Source: Halalkalibacillus halophilus DSM 18494
GTDB lineage: Bacteria; Bacillota; Bacilli; Bacillales; Alkalibacillaceae
Direction of reading: 5' to 3'
Length of the DNA stretch: 64,000 bases
NCBI RefSeq assembly: GCF_000423105.1
Contig: NZ_AUHI01000007.1
Location: 62,001-126,000 of the forward strand
Part shown: piece after piece, positions 1 through 9,064 of the stretch
Numbering within the stretch: position 1 is the first letter of the stretch
Layout of the letters: each line of letters starts with the position of its first letter
Program-made: the position numbers and the translations under genes
Notes under the pieces: model-generated
Told to the model about the DNA's origin: nothing
Database searches by the model: none
Seen by the model: the letters and a program-made list of their open reading frames with translations, nothing else

Positions 1-2
1 AA

Positions 3-1718
3 TCAAAGAAGTCGAAGAAAAGTATCGGTTGGAATAATTTAAACATAGGTAAAAAATACGGTACTGTTTTTGGCATTACCTTATTATTATTTACTGCAGT
101 ATCTGGACTTATATTTTTCTTAACAGAAACAGCGAATGATACAGTAGATCAACAGGATAGGCGTAGTGAGCGAGCTATTGTGATTGGTCAAATGGAATCA
201 TTGTTTAACGGTAAAGATATCCGTGTAGGTGATTTCATAACCTTTAAAACGAACAATTATTCGAATGAATACCGTGAAATGAATGAAGAGTTTATGGAAT
301 TAGCGAATTACATACGTCCAAGGTTATCAGAGGATCAGTCAGTTGTATTAGATGAGATTCTGGCTAATAACGATCAGGTAGACGAATTGTTTGAAGGTGA
401 GATTATCCCAGCGGTTGGCAATCGTGATGAAACGGATGCCTTAGCAGCTAGAGCAACAATTAACACGATACGAACAGACACTGGTCCTATGCTTGAACAA
501 TTAAGAGAAGAGGTGACAGCTGCCTACGATCAGGCTGCTGGAGAAACACGTCAAGCAATGACTGCTGTACAAACGGCCTTAATCATTGGTTTAGTCGTTG
601 CTCTTGTAGTTGCATCCATTTTATTATTCTTTATAAGCAGAAAGGTACGTACAAATCTAAATAGTGTAGTTCATGTTGCTGATGAGATCTCTACCGGTAA
701 CTTACAAGTAGATGATATGAACTATCAAGGAAAAGATGAGATTGGAAAGCTTGCAACATCTATGAATGCTATGAAATCTAACTTGAAAGCAACGATTGGG
801 AAGGTAGCAACTGCCTCTGAATCTGTTTCAAGTCAAAGTGAAGAAATGATGCAATCTGCCAATGAAGTAAAAGAAGGTAGCGAACAAATTGCAGGAACAA
901 TGCAAGAGCTTTCTTCCGGTTCTGAAACACAAGCTCAAAGTGCATCATCGATTTCCGAGATGATGGAGCAGTTTGTTATTAAAGTCCGTACTTCTTATGA
1001 AGGTGGAGAAAACGTATCTGATGCTTCAGAAGAGGTACTTCGAATGGCTGGAGAAGGTCGGGACTTGATGGAACAATCCGTTAATCAAATGTCTCAAATT
1101 CATACGTTAGTAGAAGATGCTGTTGAAAAAGTGAAAGGTTTAGACGACCAATCACAAGAAATCTCAAAGTTAGTCCAAGTAATTGAAGATGTGGCTGAAC
1201 AAACCAACCTACTTGCTTTAAATGCAGCAATAGAAGCAGCTCGTGCTGGAGAACATGGAAAAGGTTTTGCAGTGGTAGCTGATGAAGTAAGGAAACTTGC
1301 AGAACAAGTTGGAAATTCTGTAGGAGACATCACAACAATTGTTGGGAAGATCCAAACGGAATCCAAACAAGTAACAGGTTCTTTGGAAACGGGATATAAA
1401 GAAGTAGAGCTTGGATCTGAGCAAATAAAAAATACCCAACAAACATTTATTCAAATTAATGATTCAATTAATGAAGTAGTGAGTAAAATTCAAGAAATCA
1501 CTGCCAACTTAAAAGAAGTAATGGAAGATAGTAATGAAATGAATAAGTCGGTTGAGGAAATTGCTTCTATATCAGAGGAGTCAGCAGCCGGGGTGGAACA
1601 AACTGCGGCGTCCATTGAGCAATCCAATAGCTCTATGGAAGAAATTGCACGTGCAGCTGATGATTTAGCGAATTTAGCGGAAGACTTGCATGGTCAAGTA
1701 CAACAATTTAAATTATAA
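3..1718 (+). CDS. Methyl-accepting chemotaxis protein, 5' end beyond the window
   Basis: Membrane chemoreceptor that passes ligand signals to the CheA/CheW complex. The frame is open from base 3 with no start codon, so the gene begins upstream. A GTG at 180 is in frame but lies inside the sensor region and is not the start. A basic stretch (SKKSKKS) is followed by a first membrane helix (about bases 60-120), a short extracellular sensor of roughly 130 residues, a second helix (about bases 570-640), a HAMP segment and a long coiled-coil signalling domain. The conserved hairpin tip, [19 protein letters not shown], is at about 1196-1254. The 3' end is complete and followed by a terminator. Ligand unknown. 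Confidence 0.95.
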   Translation, partial: SKKSKKSIGWNNLNIGKKYGTVFGITLLLFTAVSGLIFFLTETANDTVDQQDRRSERAIVIGQMESLFNGKDIRVGDFITFKTNNYSNEYREMNEEFMELANYIRPRLSEDQSVVLDEILANNDQVDELFEGEIIPAVGNRDETDALAARATINTIRTDTGPMLEQLREEVTAAYDQAAGETRQAMTAVQTALIIGLVVALVVASILLFFISRKVRTNLNSVVHVADEISTGNLQVDDMNYQGKDEIGKLATSMNAMKSNLKATIGKVATASESVSSQSEEMMQSANEVKEGSEQIAGTMQELSSGSETQAQSASSISEMMEQFVIKVRTSYEGGENVSDASEEVLRMAGEGRDLMEQSVNQMSQIHTLVEDAVEKVKGLDDQSQEISKLVQVIEDVAEQTNLLALNAAIEAARAGEHGKGFAVVADEVRKLAEQVGNSVGDITTIVGKIQTESKQVTGSLETGYKEVELGSEQIKNTQQTFIQINDSINEVVSKIQEITANLKEVMEDSNEMNKSVEEIASISEESAAGVEQTAASIEQSNSSMEEIARAADDLANLAEDLHGQVQQFKL

Positions 1719-1723
1719 TTAGT

Positions 1724-1762
1724 AGAAAGAGGTGGTTATCATTATTCCACCTCTTTCTTTTC
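1724..1762 (+). terminator. Rho-independent terminator after the chemoreceptor
   Basis: Perfect 12-bp stem AGAAAGAGGTGG / CCACCTCTTTCT with an 11-base loop, followed by a T-rich tail. Confidence 0.85.
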
Positions 1763-1787
1763 ATCTAAGAATATATGAGGTGTTGAC

Positions 1788-2957
1788 GTGAGTAGGTATT
1801 TAGAGATTTTATTTGTAGCATTTCGCCTAGGTTTAACATCATTTGGTGGTCCTGTTGCTCACTTAGGTTATTTCCAAAATGAATATGTGGAAAGAAGAAA
1901 TTGGTTAACAAATCAAATGTATGCAGATCTAATTGCTTTATGTCAGTTTCTACCTGGCCCTGCGAGTAGTCAGGTAGGTATTTCAATTGGCATTTTACGT
2001 GGCGGGATCTTAGGAGGGATTTTAGCTTGGATTGGTTTTACCCTTCCTTCGGTCATTGCGCTAACTGTTTTTGCCTACTACGTGGTTACATATGATTTAG
2101 GTCAAAATGTATTTATCGATGCATTAAAGGTTGTGGCTGTAGCAGTAGTTGCTCATGCGATATTTAATATGGGAACAAAACTAGCTCCAGACCGTAAAAG
2201 ACAAGGTTTATTAGTGTTTTCAGCCGTTATATTGTTATTATTTCCATTTGCTTCTGTGCAAATTATTATTTTACTTGTCGCTGCTTTAGTTGGAGCTTTT
2301 CTATTAACCGAACATAGTCAACCAAATACAGATCAATCGCTATTTCAACTTCCAAAGAAAGTAAGTGCGATTTCATTATCTTTATTTGTTGGTTTGTTAG
2401 CAATTTTACCAATACTAAATTCAATTTTTAATAATATTTATCTTCAAATAGCAGATACCTTTTATCGGGTAGGCTCCATCGTTTTTGGTGGGGGACATGT
2501 CGTTTTACCACTATTAGAACGTGAGCTTGTGCCGGATAATTTAGTTACTGATGAATTATTCTTAGCTGGTTACGGGGCTGCACAAGCGGTGCCTGGCCCA
2601 CTATTTACGTTTGCTAGCTATCTAGGTACAGTCATTCATGGGATCCCTGGCATGTTATTAGCGACTATCGCCATATTTTTACCATCATTCTTACTGATTA
2701 TTGGTATATTACCATTTTGGCAAAAGCTAAGGTCCATCCCTTATGTTGGAACAGGTTTGCTAGGAGTGAACGCTGCAGTTGTTGGGATATTAATAGCTAC
2801 ATTCTATCAACCCATTTTTGTAACAGGAGTATCTAGTGCACTTGATTTTGCAGTTGCTCTATTTTCATTTGCTTTATTACAGTTTTATAAGCAACCAGCA
2901 TGGCTCGTAGTTATTGTGACTGTTGTAGTCTATGTAGTCACTTCAAGTATTTTCTAA
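1788..2957 (+). CDS. chrA: Chromate transporter family protein (ChrA)
   Basis: Multi-pass membrane protein of 389 residues, the usual length of the two-domain CHR family. The internal duplication is visible: the N-terminal half has FRLGLTSFGGPVAHLG and QFLPGPASSQ, and the C-terminal half has RVGSIVFGGGHVVLPLLE and QAVPGPLFTFASYLG. Members export chromate or related oxyanions; the substrate here is inferred from the family only. Start is GTG at 1788, chosen for the GAGGTG ribosome binding site at 1777. The next gene begins 12 bases after the stop, so the two are probably co-transcribed. Confidence 0.9.
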   Translation: MSRYLEILFVAFRLGLTSFGGPVAHLGYFQNEYVERRNWLTNQMYADLIALCQFLPGPASSQVGISIGILRGGILGGILAWIGFTLPSVIALTVFAYYVVTYDLGQNVFIDALKVVAVAVVAHAIFNMGTKLAPDRKRQGLLVFSAVILLLFPFASVQIIILLVAALVGAFLLTEHSQPNTDQSLFQLPKKVSAISLSLFVGLLAILPILNSIFNNIYLQIADTFYRVGSIVFGGGHVVLPLLERELVPDNLVTDELFLAGYGAAQAVPGPLFTFASYLGTVIHGIPGMLLATIAIFLPSFLLIIGILPFWQKLRSIPYVGTGLLGVNAAVVGILIATFYQPIFVTGVSSALDFAVALFSFALLQFYKQPAWLVVIVTVVVYVVTSSIF

Positions 2958-2969
2958 AGGAGTGTTTGT

Positions 2970-3758
2970 ATGCGCGTCGTTTCCTTATGTCCAAGCAATA
3001 CAGAGATTATGGCATACCTTGATTCAATGGATTTAGTTGTTGGAGTTGATGATGATTCCGATTGGCCAATAGAAGTTGAATCGTTACCACGAGTTGGAAG
3101 AGATTTAAATATAGAAATCGAGCTTGTAGAGGAGTTAAAACCCGATTTGATTTTGGCTTCTTTAAGTGTACCTGGAATGGAGCGTAATATTGAAAAATTA
3201 GACAGCAAAGGGCTACCTTATATTATTTTAGACCCGAATTCCTTAGATGAAATTGCGGAAGATTTAATAACAGTAGGTAAAGCGATCAACCGTGAAGAAC
3301 AGGCGAATAATGCGTATAAAGAATATTATCAAACAATAGATTATTACCAAAATATTGCTAAAAACATCTCACGTAAAAAACAAATTTATTGGGAATGGTG
3401 GCCCAAGCCAATTTTTACACCTGGAGGGCAGAACTGGCTTACTTTTATTAGTGAACTTGCTGGGGCGGAAAATATATTCTCAGATTATGATCAAGCAAGT
3501 ATATCCGTTGATTGGCAGGAAGTTGTTGAAAAGGACCCAGAAGAAATCTGTATGGTATGGGTTGGTGTACAAGAGAAAAAAATGAATCCAGCGATTGTGA
3601 AAAAGAGAGAAAATGCGGATGGCTTACGTGCAATTCGAAACTCCAAAATTCATGTGCTGGAAGAATATTTGTATTGTAGACCCTCCCCGAGACTGTTAGA
3701 AGGTCTAAAAAAGTTGGGGTATCTTTTACATCCAGAGCTGTACCCAAAAGTTGAATAA
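2970..3758 (+). CDS. BtuF-like substrate-binding protein without signal peptide
   Basis: 262-residue member of the cobalamin/siderophore-type binding-protein fold (COG0614-like). It opens with RVVSLCPSNTEIMAYL, typical of BtuF relatives, and has the usual central helix and the WEWWPKP segment. There is no signal peptide or lipobox, so it should be cytoplasmic, and no ABC permease or ATPase is adjacent. It therefore probably does not act as a classical importer subunit; a cofactor-binding or salvage role is possible but not shown. RBS AAAGGAG precedes ATG 2970. It lies between chrA and azlC with short gaps. Confidence 0.75.
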   Translation: MRVVSLCPSNTEIMAYLDSMDLVVGVDDDSDWPIEVESLPRVGRDLNIEIELVEELKPDLILASLSVPGMERNIEKLDSKGLPYIILDPNSLDEIAEDLITVGKAINREEQANNAYKEYYQTIDYYQNIAKNISRKKQIYWEWWPKPIFTPGGQNWLTFISELAGAENIFSDYDQASISVDWQEVVEKDPEEICMVWVGVQEKKMNPAIVKKRENADGLRAIRNSKIHVLEEYLYCRPSPRLLEGLKKLGYLLHPELYPKVE

Positions 3759-3779
3759 AGAAAGAGAGAAGGAATGCTT

Positions 3780-4514
3780 ATGGGACATACAGAAGCACAG
3801 TCCATAAATAGTCAATCGAGAAAACAAGCTATAAAGAATGGAGCGGTTGCAGGGTTTCCGATATTCTTAGGGTATATGCCGATCTCGATTGCTTATGGTG
3901 TACTGGCACAACGATCAGGTCTAACAATTTTTGAAACGACCATGATGAGTTTATTAGTTTTTGCAGGAGCTGCACAGTTTATGGCAACGAATATGATTGC
4001 ACAAGGGGCAGCTGCTATTCAAATAGTAATTGCTACATTTGTTCTTAATTTTAGACATTTTGTGATGAGCATGTCATTTATAAATCGGATTAGATCTTTT
4101 ACTATGAGGTGGAAGTTTGGTTTATCTTTGGGTTTAACTGATGAAACATTTGCTGTGTCGTCCTTACATGGCGAGGAAGCAAAGAAAAATTACGGAAGAT
4201 ATTTTTATTTGTCATTAATTTTAGTTGCTTACTTTTCCTGGGTGTTCGGAAGTTTTATAGGGGCTATTATAGGGGATACATTACCGAGAGCATTAAGTGA
4301 AAGTATGGGCATCGCCTTATACGCTATGTTCATTGGTTTACTTGTTCCTTCAGTTAAAAAACAGTGGAGACTTGGTCTGATTGCTGGAAGTAGCATGCTC
4401 CTTAATGTGCTGTTAGTGGAGTGGGTTCAACTTGAGCAGGGTTGGTCCATTGTACTTGCAACTGTTTTTGGAAGTTTACTTGGTATTCCATTGCTGAAGG
4501 AGGAAGATGTATGA
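3780..4514 (+). CDS. azlC: AzlC family branched-chain amino acid exporter, large subunit
   Basis: Multi-pass membrane protein of about 244 residues with the AzlC hallmarks GFPIFLGYMPISIAYGVLA and FAGAAQFMATNM. With AzlD it forms an exporter of branched-chain amino acids or their analogues. An in-frame ATG at 3774 abuts the AAGGA motif, so ATG 3780 has the better spacing. The stop overlaps the azlD start by four bases (ATGA), so the two are translationally coupled. No Lrp/AzlB-type regulator gene is adjacent. Confidence 0.92.
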   Translation: MGHTEAQSINSQSRKQAIKNGAVAGFPIFLGYMPISIAYGVLAQRSGLTIFETTMMSLLVFAGAAQFMATNMIAQGAAAIQIVIATFVLNFRHFVMSMSFINRIRSFTMRWKFGLSLGLTDETFAVSSLHGEEAKKNYGRYFYLSLILVAYFSWVFGSFIGAIIGDTLPRALSESMGIALYAMFIGLLVPSVKKQWRLGLIAGSSMLLNVLLVEWVQLEQGWSIVLATVFGSLLGIPLLKEEDV

Positions 4515-4804
4515 TTATTGCAACAATCATAGGAATGGCGATTGTAACGATGGTCCCTCGCTTTATTCCTGCATTTATCATGGAAAAAATCAGTTTGCGA
4601 CCATGGTTAAATCGTTGGTTAAATGCTATACCTTTTGCCGCGTTAGGAGCATTGATTTTTCCAGGAATTATGACAGTCATACCAGAACGTCCTTTGGTTG
4701 GAATTACAGGTGGAGTAGTAGCAATGCTTATTGCTTTCTTTAATTTGAATGTTATCTTTGCAGTGATTGGAGCAATAGCCACCGTGTTTCTCCTTACAAT
4801 GTAA
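4511..4804 (+). CDS. azlD: AzlD family branched-chain amino acid exporter, small subunit
   Basis: 97-residue hydrophobic protein with three to four predicted helices and the AzlD-type segment TMVPRFIPAFIMEK near the N-terminus. The open frame extends upstream to 4442, but ATG 4511 overlaps the azlC stop and has GGAGGAAG just upstream, so it is the start. It acts with AzlC in the membrane. Confidence 0.9.
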   Translation: MIIATIIGMAIVTMVPRFIPAFIMEKISLRPWLNRWLNAIPFAALGALIFPGIMTVIPERPLVGITGGVVAMLIAFFNLNVIFAVIGAIATVFLLTM

Positions 4805-4834
4805 GATCTAATAGATAAGAAAGTAGGGAAAGAT

Positions 4835-5380
4835 ATGATTACCATACGTGAAGCTAGAAAAGAAGACGCAGCTCAAATTGTTAGTGTATATGATCAAACA
4901 TGGCAGGCGACTTATGAACCTTTATTAAAAGAAGATGATCTTCAAGAAGTAACTTCAACAGAACATAGAAAAATTATGTGGGAAACAGTTCTTCAATCCA
5001 GCACTCATCGAGTCTATGTTGTTGATTCAGAAGAAAGTGGAGTTGTAGGATTTTTATCAGGCGGAAAAGAACGCACAGAAAACTTTAATTTCGATTGTGA
5101 AATATACGATATTTATATACACCCGAACCACCAAAGAAATGGGTACGGGAAGATGCTTGTAGAAGCCTTCGTAAAGGACTGTTATACTAATGGGAACCAA
5201 TCCCTATTAGTCTGGATATTAACGGACAACCCCTTTGGAGACTTTTACGTTCGTTTAGGTGCATCTGTTGTCGAAGCAGAAAATGTTACGATCGGTAAAG
5301 GAACGTATCAAGAGACGGCTTATGGGTGGACTTCTATTGAGGTGTTGATCGATCGTCTAAAGTTGAGTGAACAGTGTTAA
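4835..5380 (+). CDS. GNAT family N-acetyltransferase
   Basis: 181-residue GNAT protein. It starts with ITIREARKEDAAQIVSVYDQTW, and the acetyl-CoA loop is the HPNHQRNGYGKMLVEAF segment (R/Q-x-x-G-x-G/A motif), followed by LVWILTDNPFGDFYVRLGA. Substrate unknown. RBS AGGGAAAG is seven bases before the ATG. It sits 30 bases after azlD and may share that transcript. Confidence 0.9.
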   Translation: MITIREARKEDAAQIVSVYDQTWQATYEPLLKEDDLQEVTSTEHRKIMWETVLQSSTHRVYVVDSEESGVVGFLSGGKERTENFNFDCEIYDIYIHPNHQRNGYGKMLVEAFVKDCYTNGNQSLLVWILTDNPFGDFYVRLGASVVEAENVTIGKGTYQETAYGWTSIEVLIDRLKLSEQC

Positions 5381-5456
5381 AATAAAAGGTTTAAATTCAA
5401 GATAACTAGGGTAACCTTGACAATGTAGAAGATATACATTTTAAAGGAGAGATACT

Positions 5457-6053
5457 ATGACTAAAATGGCAGTATTTTATTATAGCTCAACAGGTGCCAA
5501 TTACCAAATGGCACAGTGGGCAGAACAAGGATTGAAAGAAGCTGGAGCAGAAGTGAAATTAGTTAAGATTCCAGAGACAGCTCCAAAAGAAGCAATTGAT
5601 CAAAATCCCGCTTGGAAAAAGCATTATGAAGCTACACAAGATGTTCCAGAAGCTCAAGTAGATGACTTAGAGTGGGCAGATGGTTATGTGTTTAGTATTC
5701 CTACACGTTTTGGAAATGTCCCAGGACAAGTAAAAACGTTCATGGATATGGCTGGTGGATTATGGGCGCAAGGTAAATTAGTAGACAAAGTTGTAACAGC
5801 AATGTCCTCTGCTCAAAATCCACATGGTGGACAAGAACAAACGATCACAAACTTTTACACTTCGATTTATCACTGGGGTGGCATTGTAGTTGCACCAGGG
5901 TATACGGATGAACAAATTTTCGCTGCAGGTGGTAACCCATATGGTACAAGTGCCACAGTAGACGGAGAAGGCAATATTCAAGACGATATTGAATATGTTG
6001 TAAAACACCAAGCTAAACGAGCTTATGAAGTCGCTAAGAAAATACACGGATAA
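5457..6053 (+). CDS. WrbA-type NAD(P)H:quinone oxidoreductase (flavodoxin-like)
   Basis: 198-residue flavodoxin-fold enzyme. The FMN phosphate loop is YYSSTGANYQMAQWAEQG at the N-terminus; FSIPTRFGNVPGQVKTFMD and GGQEQTITNFYTSIYHWG match the WrbA family. It probably reduces quinones by two electrons with FMN and protects against redox stress. A strong RBS (AAAGGAGAG) precedes ATG 5457. A TTGACA at 5417 hints at a promoter, but no good -10 is at the right distance. A terminator follows, so this is probably a single-gene unit. Confidence 0.9.
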   Translation: MTKMAVFYYSSTGANYQMAQWAEQGLKEAGAEVKLVKIPETAPKEAIDQNPAWKKHYEATQDVPEAQVDDLEWADGYVFSIPTRFGNVPGQVKTFMDMAGGLWAQGKLVDKVVTAMSSAQNPHGGQEQTITNFYTSIYHWGGIVVAPGYTDEQIFAAGGNPYGTSATVDGEGNIQDDIEYVVKHQAKRAYEVAKKIHG

Positions 6054-6068
6054 ATATAATTGAAATGC

Positions 6069-6100
6069 AGCCCAGTTGTGTAAAAGCAACTGGGCTTTTC
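6069..6100 (+). terminator. Rho-independent terminator
   Basis: Perfect 10-bp stem AGCCCAGTTG / CAACTGGGCT with an 8-base loop and TTTT tail, just after the WrbA-like gene. Confidence 0.88.
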
Positions 6101-6209
6101 CTATGACATTTTCTTTACAAGTGAGTCAATTCACTTCACAAATGTCATGCATATAGTGTGTAATTAAAAAGGATTAAAAAATTAAGTGGTAGAAAAGGTG
6201 AGAGCTTTA

Positions 6210-7088
6210 ATGAAAAAATTATTGATTTTGGGAGCTAGTTTATTGCTTTTAGCTGCTTGTGGAAATGGTGATAGAAGTGTTACAAAGATAGATCATATAC
6301 ATGACTTAGAATTTTATGATGATGCTTTATTTATTGGAACACATTATGGTTTAGCAGAGGTGAATTTCCAAGATCATGAATGGTCTTGGAAAGGAAATGA
6401 AGCACAACGACATGATTTTATGGGATTTGGTATACGTGAAACCGGTGAATTTCTTGGTAGTGGCCATCCTAGTGATGAATCTGATTTATCAGACCCCCTA
6501 GGAGCGATGTTAAGTGATGACCAAGGGGAAACATGGGAAGTCGAGGTTCTATATGAAGAAGTGGATTTTCATAAAATTGATGTGAACGAACATGACGATA
6601 AAATTGTATATGGTTTTGACTCTATTTCTGGTGCCATCTTCCGGTCAGATAATGGTGGAGAATCCTTTCAGCAACAGGGAGATGAAACATTTAATCCTAG
6701 TGAGTTTTTAGATTTAATATCTAATAAAGATGACCCCGACCAATTAATGTTGAGTGATCAAAGGGGCGTTTTTAAATCCGAAGATGCTGGTGAAACTTGG
6801 GAGCTCTTAAGTGAAGAACCACAAGTTTTCTTGGCATCGACGTACACGAATGATGAACTTTTAGTTTATAGTGTAGGTCAACAGGAAATGTGGCGAACAA
6901 CTAGTGACTTTGGACAAACGTGGGAGAATGTTGAACTTCCTAAACCGTCAGAAAATGAACCAATTATGGCCTTAGCATCTAACGAAGGAATGTTAGCTGC
7001 AGGAACTTTTGACAATGACTTGTATATTTCAAATGATGATGGGGCATCGTGGGAACTTATTGTTGAAAAGGGGGAACCTATAGAATAG
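6210..7088 (+). CDS. Asp-box (BNR-like) beta-propeller lipoprotein, F510_1955-type
   Basis: 292-residue lipoprotein. The signal sequence MKKLLILGASLLLLAAC ends in a lipobox Cys at residue 17. The body carries five Asp-box motifs of the S/T-x-D-x-G-x-x-W/F type (SDDQGETWE, SDNGGESFQ, SEDAGETWE, TSDFGQTWE, SNDDGASWE), which mark beta-propeller blades as in sialidases and sortilins. I see no sialidase catalytic arginines or tyrosine, so hydrolase activity should not be assumed. A GTG at 6186 would also open the frame, but ATG 6210 has AGGTGAG eight bases upstream and starts exactly at the signal peptide. Confidence 0.85.
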   Translation: MKKLLILGASLLLLAACGNGDRSVTKIDHIHDLEFYDDALFIGTHYGLAEVNFQDHEWSWKGNEAQRHDFMGFGIRETGEFLGSGHPSDESDLSDPLGAMLSDDQGETWEVEVLYEEVDFHKIDVNEHDDKIVYGFDSISGAIFRSDNGGESFQQQGDETFNPSEFLDLISNKDDPDQLMLSDQRGVFKSEDAGETWELLSEEPQVFLASTYTNDELLVYSVGQQEMWRTTSDFGQTWENVELPKPSENEPIMALASNEGMLAAGTFDNDLYISNDDGASWELIVEKGEPIE

Positions 7089-7095
7089 ATATTAA

Positions 7096-7121
7096 AGAGT
7101 AGCTATGGCTGCTCTTTTTTT
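7096..7121 (+). terminator. Rho-independent terminator
   Basis: Stem AGAGTAGC / GCTGCTCT (one G-U pair) with loop TATG and a T-run, right after the Asp-box lipoprotein. Confidence 0.85.
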
Positions 7122-7209
7122 AGTTTAATTTTAAAAAATCAAACACACCCCCATAAAGTGGAGAGTGGTTAACGTAAGTTATGAATAATCAAACAAAAGG
7201 AGTGAATCG

Positions 7210-8280
7210 ATGAGAAACAAAAAATTAATATCTATTTTATCTGCAAGTGCATTAACTACTGCATTAGTATTTTCGCCTTTAGGTATATTTGCCGATGAGG
7301 ACGAGGTTAAGGAAGATGTAGAAGATGAATTAGAAGAAGTGAACGAAGAAAATGAGGCTGATTTAGAAGAAGATTCCAGCGACGAAACTACATATGAAGA
7401 GAAAGACAATCAAGACGAACCTAAAGAAGAAGAAAGTTTTGAATCGCAATTATCTGTTATTTATGAAAAGCTTTCTGAAGAATTAGCGGTTGCGCTTGAG
7501 GAAGAAAATTATGAGCTTGCCGAAAAGATTTTGAACTTTACAAATGGAAAGGTATTAGAAGCAGTCGAGGCAATGGATCTAGAGGAAGTTGACCTCGCTG
7601 ATGCAGAAGCGATTATAGCAGAATTATTGGAAACTTTTGAAGAAGCAGAAAAAGCTCGGGAAGACGGTCAAGAAATAGGCGATGAATACGAAGAGTCTAA
7701 TCAAGAAGGAACAGAAGATAGTTCTGAAGTTGATGAAGTAGAAGAAGACCAAGCTTCAGACGAACAAACGGTAGGACAAAATGTTCTTTCTTTGGCAAAA
7801 GCTATGGAAGCGAAGAGTAATCCAGTAGCTAAAGAAGCTCTAAAGCGTAATATTGAGCGGTCATTGGACCGGTTAGAAGAAAAATACGCTGAAGAAGACT
7901 TAGAAGAATTAATTTCACAATTAAATGAAATAACTGATGAATTTTTAGTAGAGGATTCCACAGAGGATTACCCTGAGGAAACTACTGAGAAGGATACAGA
8001 AGATCAATCAAATAAACAACCAACAGAGGAAAGTTCTAATGATACTTCTGCAGGTGAAGAAACATCAACAGATGAAGTAGAAGTAATAGAAAAAGAGGAA
8101 GAGCCTCAAATTGGAAAAGTGAAATCCGAACCAAAAGAAGTAAAATCTAAAGCTAAAAACAAAGGTGAACAAAAAAAGCAAGAAGCAGCTTCAAAAGGCC
8201 CAGAAAAAAATAAAAGTAATAAAAACGGATCCAATAAAAACAATGGAAACGGAAAAGGGCCTAATAACAAAGGAAACTAA
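7210..8280 (+). CDS. Secreted acidic DUF5667-like protein
   Basis: 356 residues with a cleavable signal peptide (MRNKKLISILSASALTTALVFSPLGIFA). An extremely Glu/Asp-rich region follows, then a helical segment around LSLAKAMEAKSNPVAKEAL with NIERSLDRLEEKY that resembles DUF5667 repeats of Bacillaceae. The C-terminus switches to a Lys/Asn/Gly-rich basic tail from about residue 305. The acidic body with a basic tail suggests a surface protein that binds anionic wall polymers through the tail (inference). RBS AAAAGGAG. Function unknown. Confidence 0.75.
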   Translation: MRNKKLISILSASALTTALVFSPLGIFADEDEVKEDVEDELEEVNEENEADLEEDSSDETTYEEKDNQDEPKEEESFESQLSVIYEKLSEELAVALEEENYELAEKILNFTNGKVLEAVEAMDLEEVDLADAEAIIAELLETFEEAEKAREDGQEIGDEYEESNQEGTEDSSEVDEVEEDQASDEQTVGQNVLSLAKAMEAKSNPVAKEALKRNIERSLDRLEEKYAEEDLEELISQLNEITDEFLVEDSTEDYPEETTEKDTEDQSNKQPTEESSNDTSAGEETSTDEVEVIEKEEEPQIGKVKSEPKEVKSKAKNKGEQKKQEAASKGPEKNKSNKNGSNKNNGNGKGPNNKGN

Positions 8281-8348
8281 TAAACAGTTTGAACCTTCGC
8301 TATTTTGGCGAAGTTCATATATAAACCTCTCTCCCAACTGAGGATTTT

Positions 8349-8378
8349 CCCTGATGATTTTATCATCAGGGGTTTTTT
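8349..8378 (+). terminator. Rho-independent terminator
   Basis: Perfect 9-bp stem CCCTGATGA / TCATCAGGG with loop TTTTA and a run of six T. A weaker hairpin (GAACCTTCGC...GCGAAGTTC) lies just upstream at 8291-8316. Nothing coding is seen from here to 8607. That stretch is AT-rich with a small hairpin TTATCCTA/TAGGATAA at 8567-8588. Confidence 0.88.
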
Positions 8379-8607
8379 ATTTAAAAGTTAGATGCATGAT
8401 TTAAACACAATTGAAAATTACTTCCAATAATTTAAATTATAGGACTAATAATAACCTAAAACGGGTATAAAAATAATAAGAACCTTTTAGACAATGTAAG
8501 AAACTTGTGGTCCATGTTCGCATAGTATAAATTAAAAGTTCAGAAAATTGTTGCAATTATCCTACTTATTTAGGATAATAGAAAAAAGGAGTAAGGGGGC
8601 AGAGGTT

Positions 8608-8853
8608 ATGAAAAAACATGTTACCTCGTATATTTTAATCAGGTATCAGCTTCCGAAACAAATTGCGCTAAAAGCAAGAAGAGACGTTCCATATGAGTTG
8701 AAATTGGCATCGCGTTTGGTCATGGATGAATTGGTCTATCGCTGGAACCAAGACTTACTGGAATCAAAAATTAATCGATCTATCGACGAAAATGATCAAG
8801 ATGCATTTAATTACTATAGTAAATTATATAAAAACTATATAAATCATGGTTGA
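8608..8853 (+). CDS. IDEAL-domain small protein
   Basis: 81-residue protein. The C-terminal half (RLVMDELVYRWNQDLL, SKINRSIDENDQDAFNYYSK) fits the IDEAL domain, a short helical motif found in several Bacillus proteins and named for an internal I-D-E-A-L-like run. The open frame extends up to 8548, but ATG 8608 follows a purine-rich RBS region and begins the recognisable protein. It is followed by two hairpins and stands alone. Partner unknown; other IDEAL proteins act as small protein-binding modules. Confidence 0.7.
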   Translation: MKKHVTSYILIRYQLPKQIALKARRDVPYELKLASRLVMDELVYRWNQDLLESKINRSIDENDQDAFNYYSKLYKNYINHG

Positions 8854-8880
8854 GCTACCTTAAATGGTGGCTCATTTTTA
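8852..8880 (+). terminator. Terminator overlapping the IDEAL gene stop
   Basis: Stem GAGCTACC / GGTGGCTC (one G-U) with loop TTAAAT followed by ATTTTTA. The stem begins inside the stop codon. Confidence 0.75.
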
Positions 8881-8907
8881 TAAAGATTAGAAAATATAAA
8901 ATTGCTG

Positions 8908-8937
8908 CCATAGAATACTGTTCTATGGTATTTTTTT
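8908..8937 (+). terminator. Second terminator-like hairpin
   Basis: Perfect 8-bp stem CCATAGAA / TTCTATGG with loop TACTG and a T7 run (T-A-T7). It may back up the preceding terminator. Confidence 0.75.
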
Positions 8938-9064
8938 ATTTAAGTTACTATTGGCCACAAAGGATATCTGGATAACAAGCTACTTTTCTTGATGAAGTTT
9001 AATCGGGAATACTGTTCATAATATCCTATATTTTATTTTGGTATATTTTCAATAAGAAAATGTT

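Noticed and set aside
180..182. GTG as the start of the chemoreceptor
   Set aside because: The frame is open upstream to the window edge and encodes the first membrane helix expected of such a protein.
5417..5445. Promoter TTGACA upstream of the WrbA-like gene
   Set aside because: The TTGACA is perfect, but the only -10-like hexamers lie 10-12 or 16 bases on and are poor or run into the RBS, so I did not annotate it.
6210..7088. Active sialidase
   Set aside because: Asp boxes alone do not show activity; the arginine triad and tyrosine nucleophile cannot be identified.
8941..8980. Additional unit of the TGGATAT array near 8.96 kb
   Set aside because: GGATATCTGGATA is a single close pair with no 20-bp periodic continuation.
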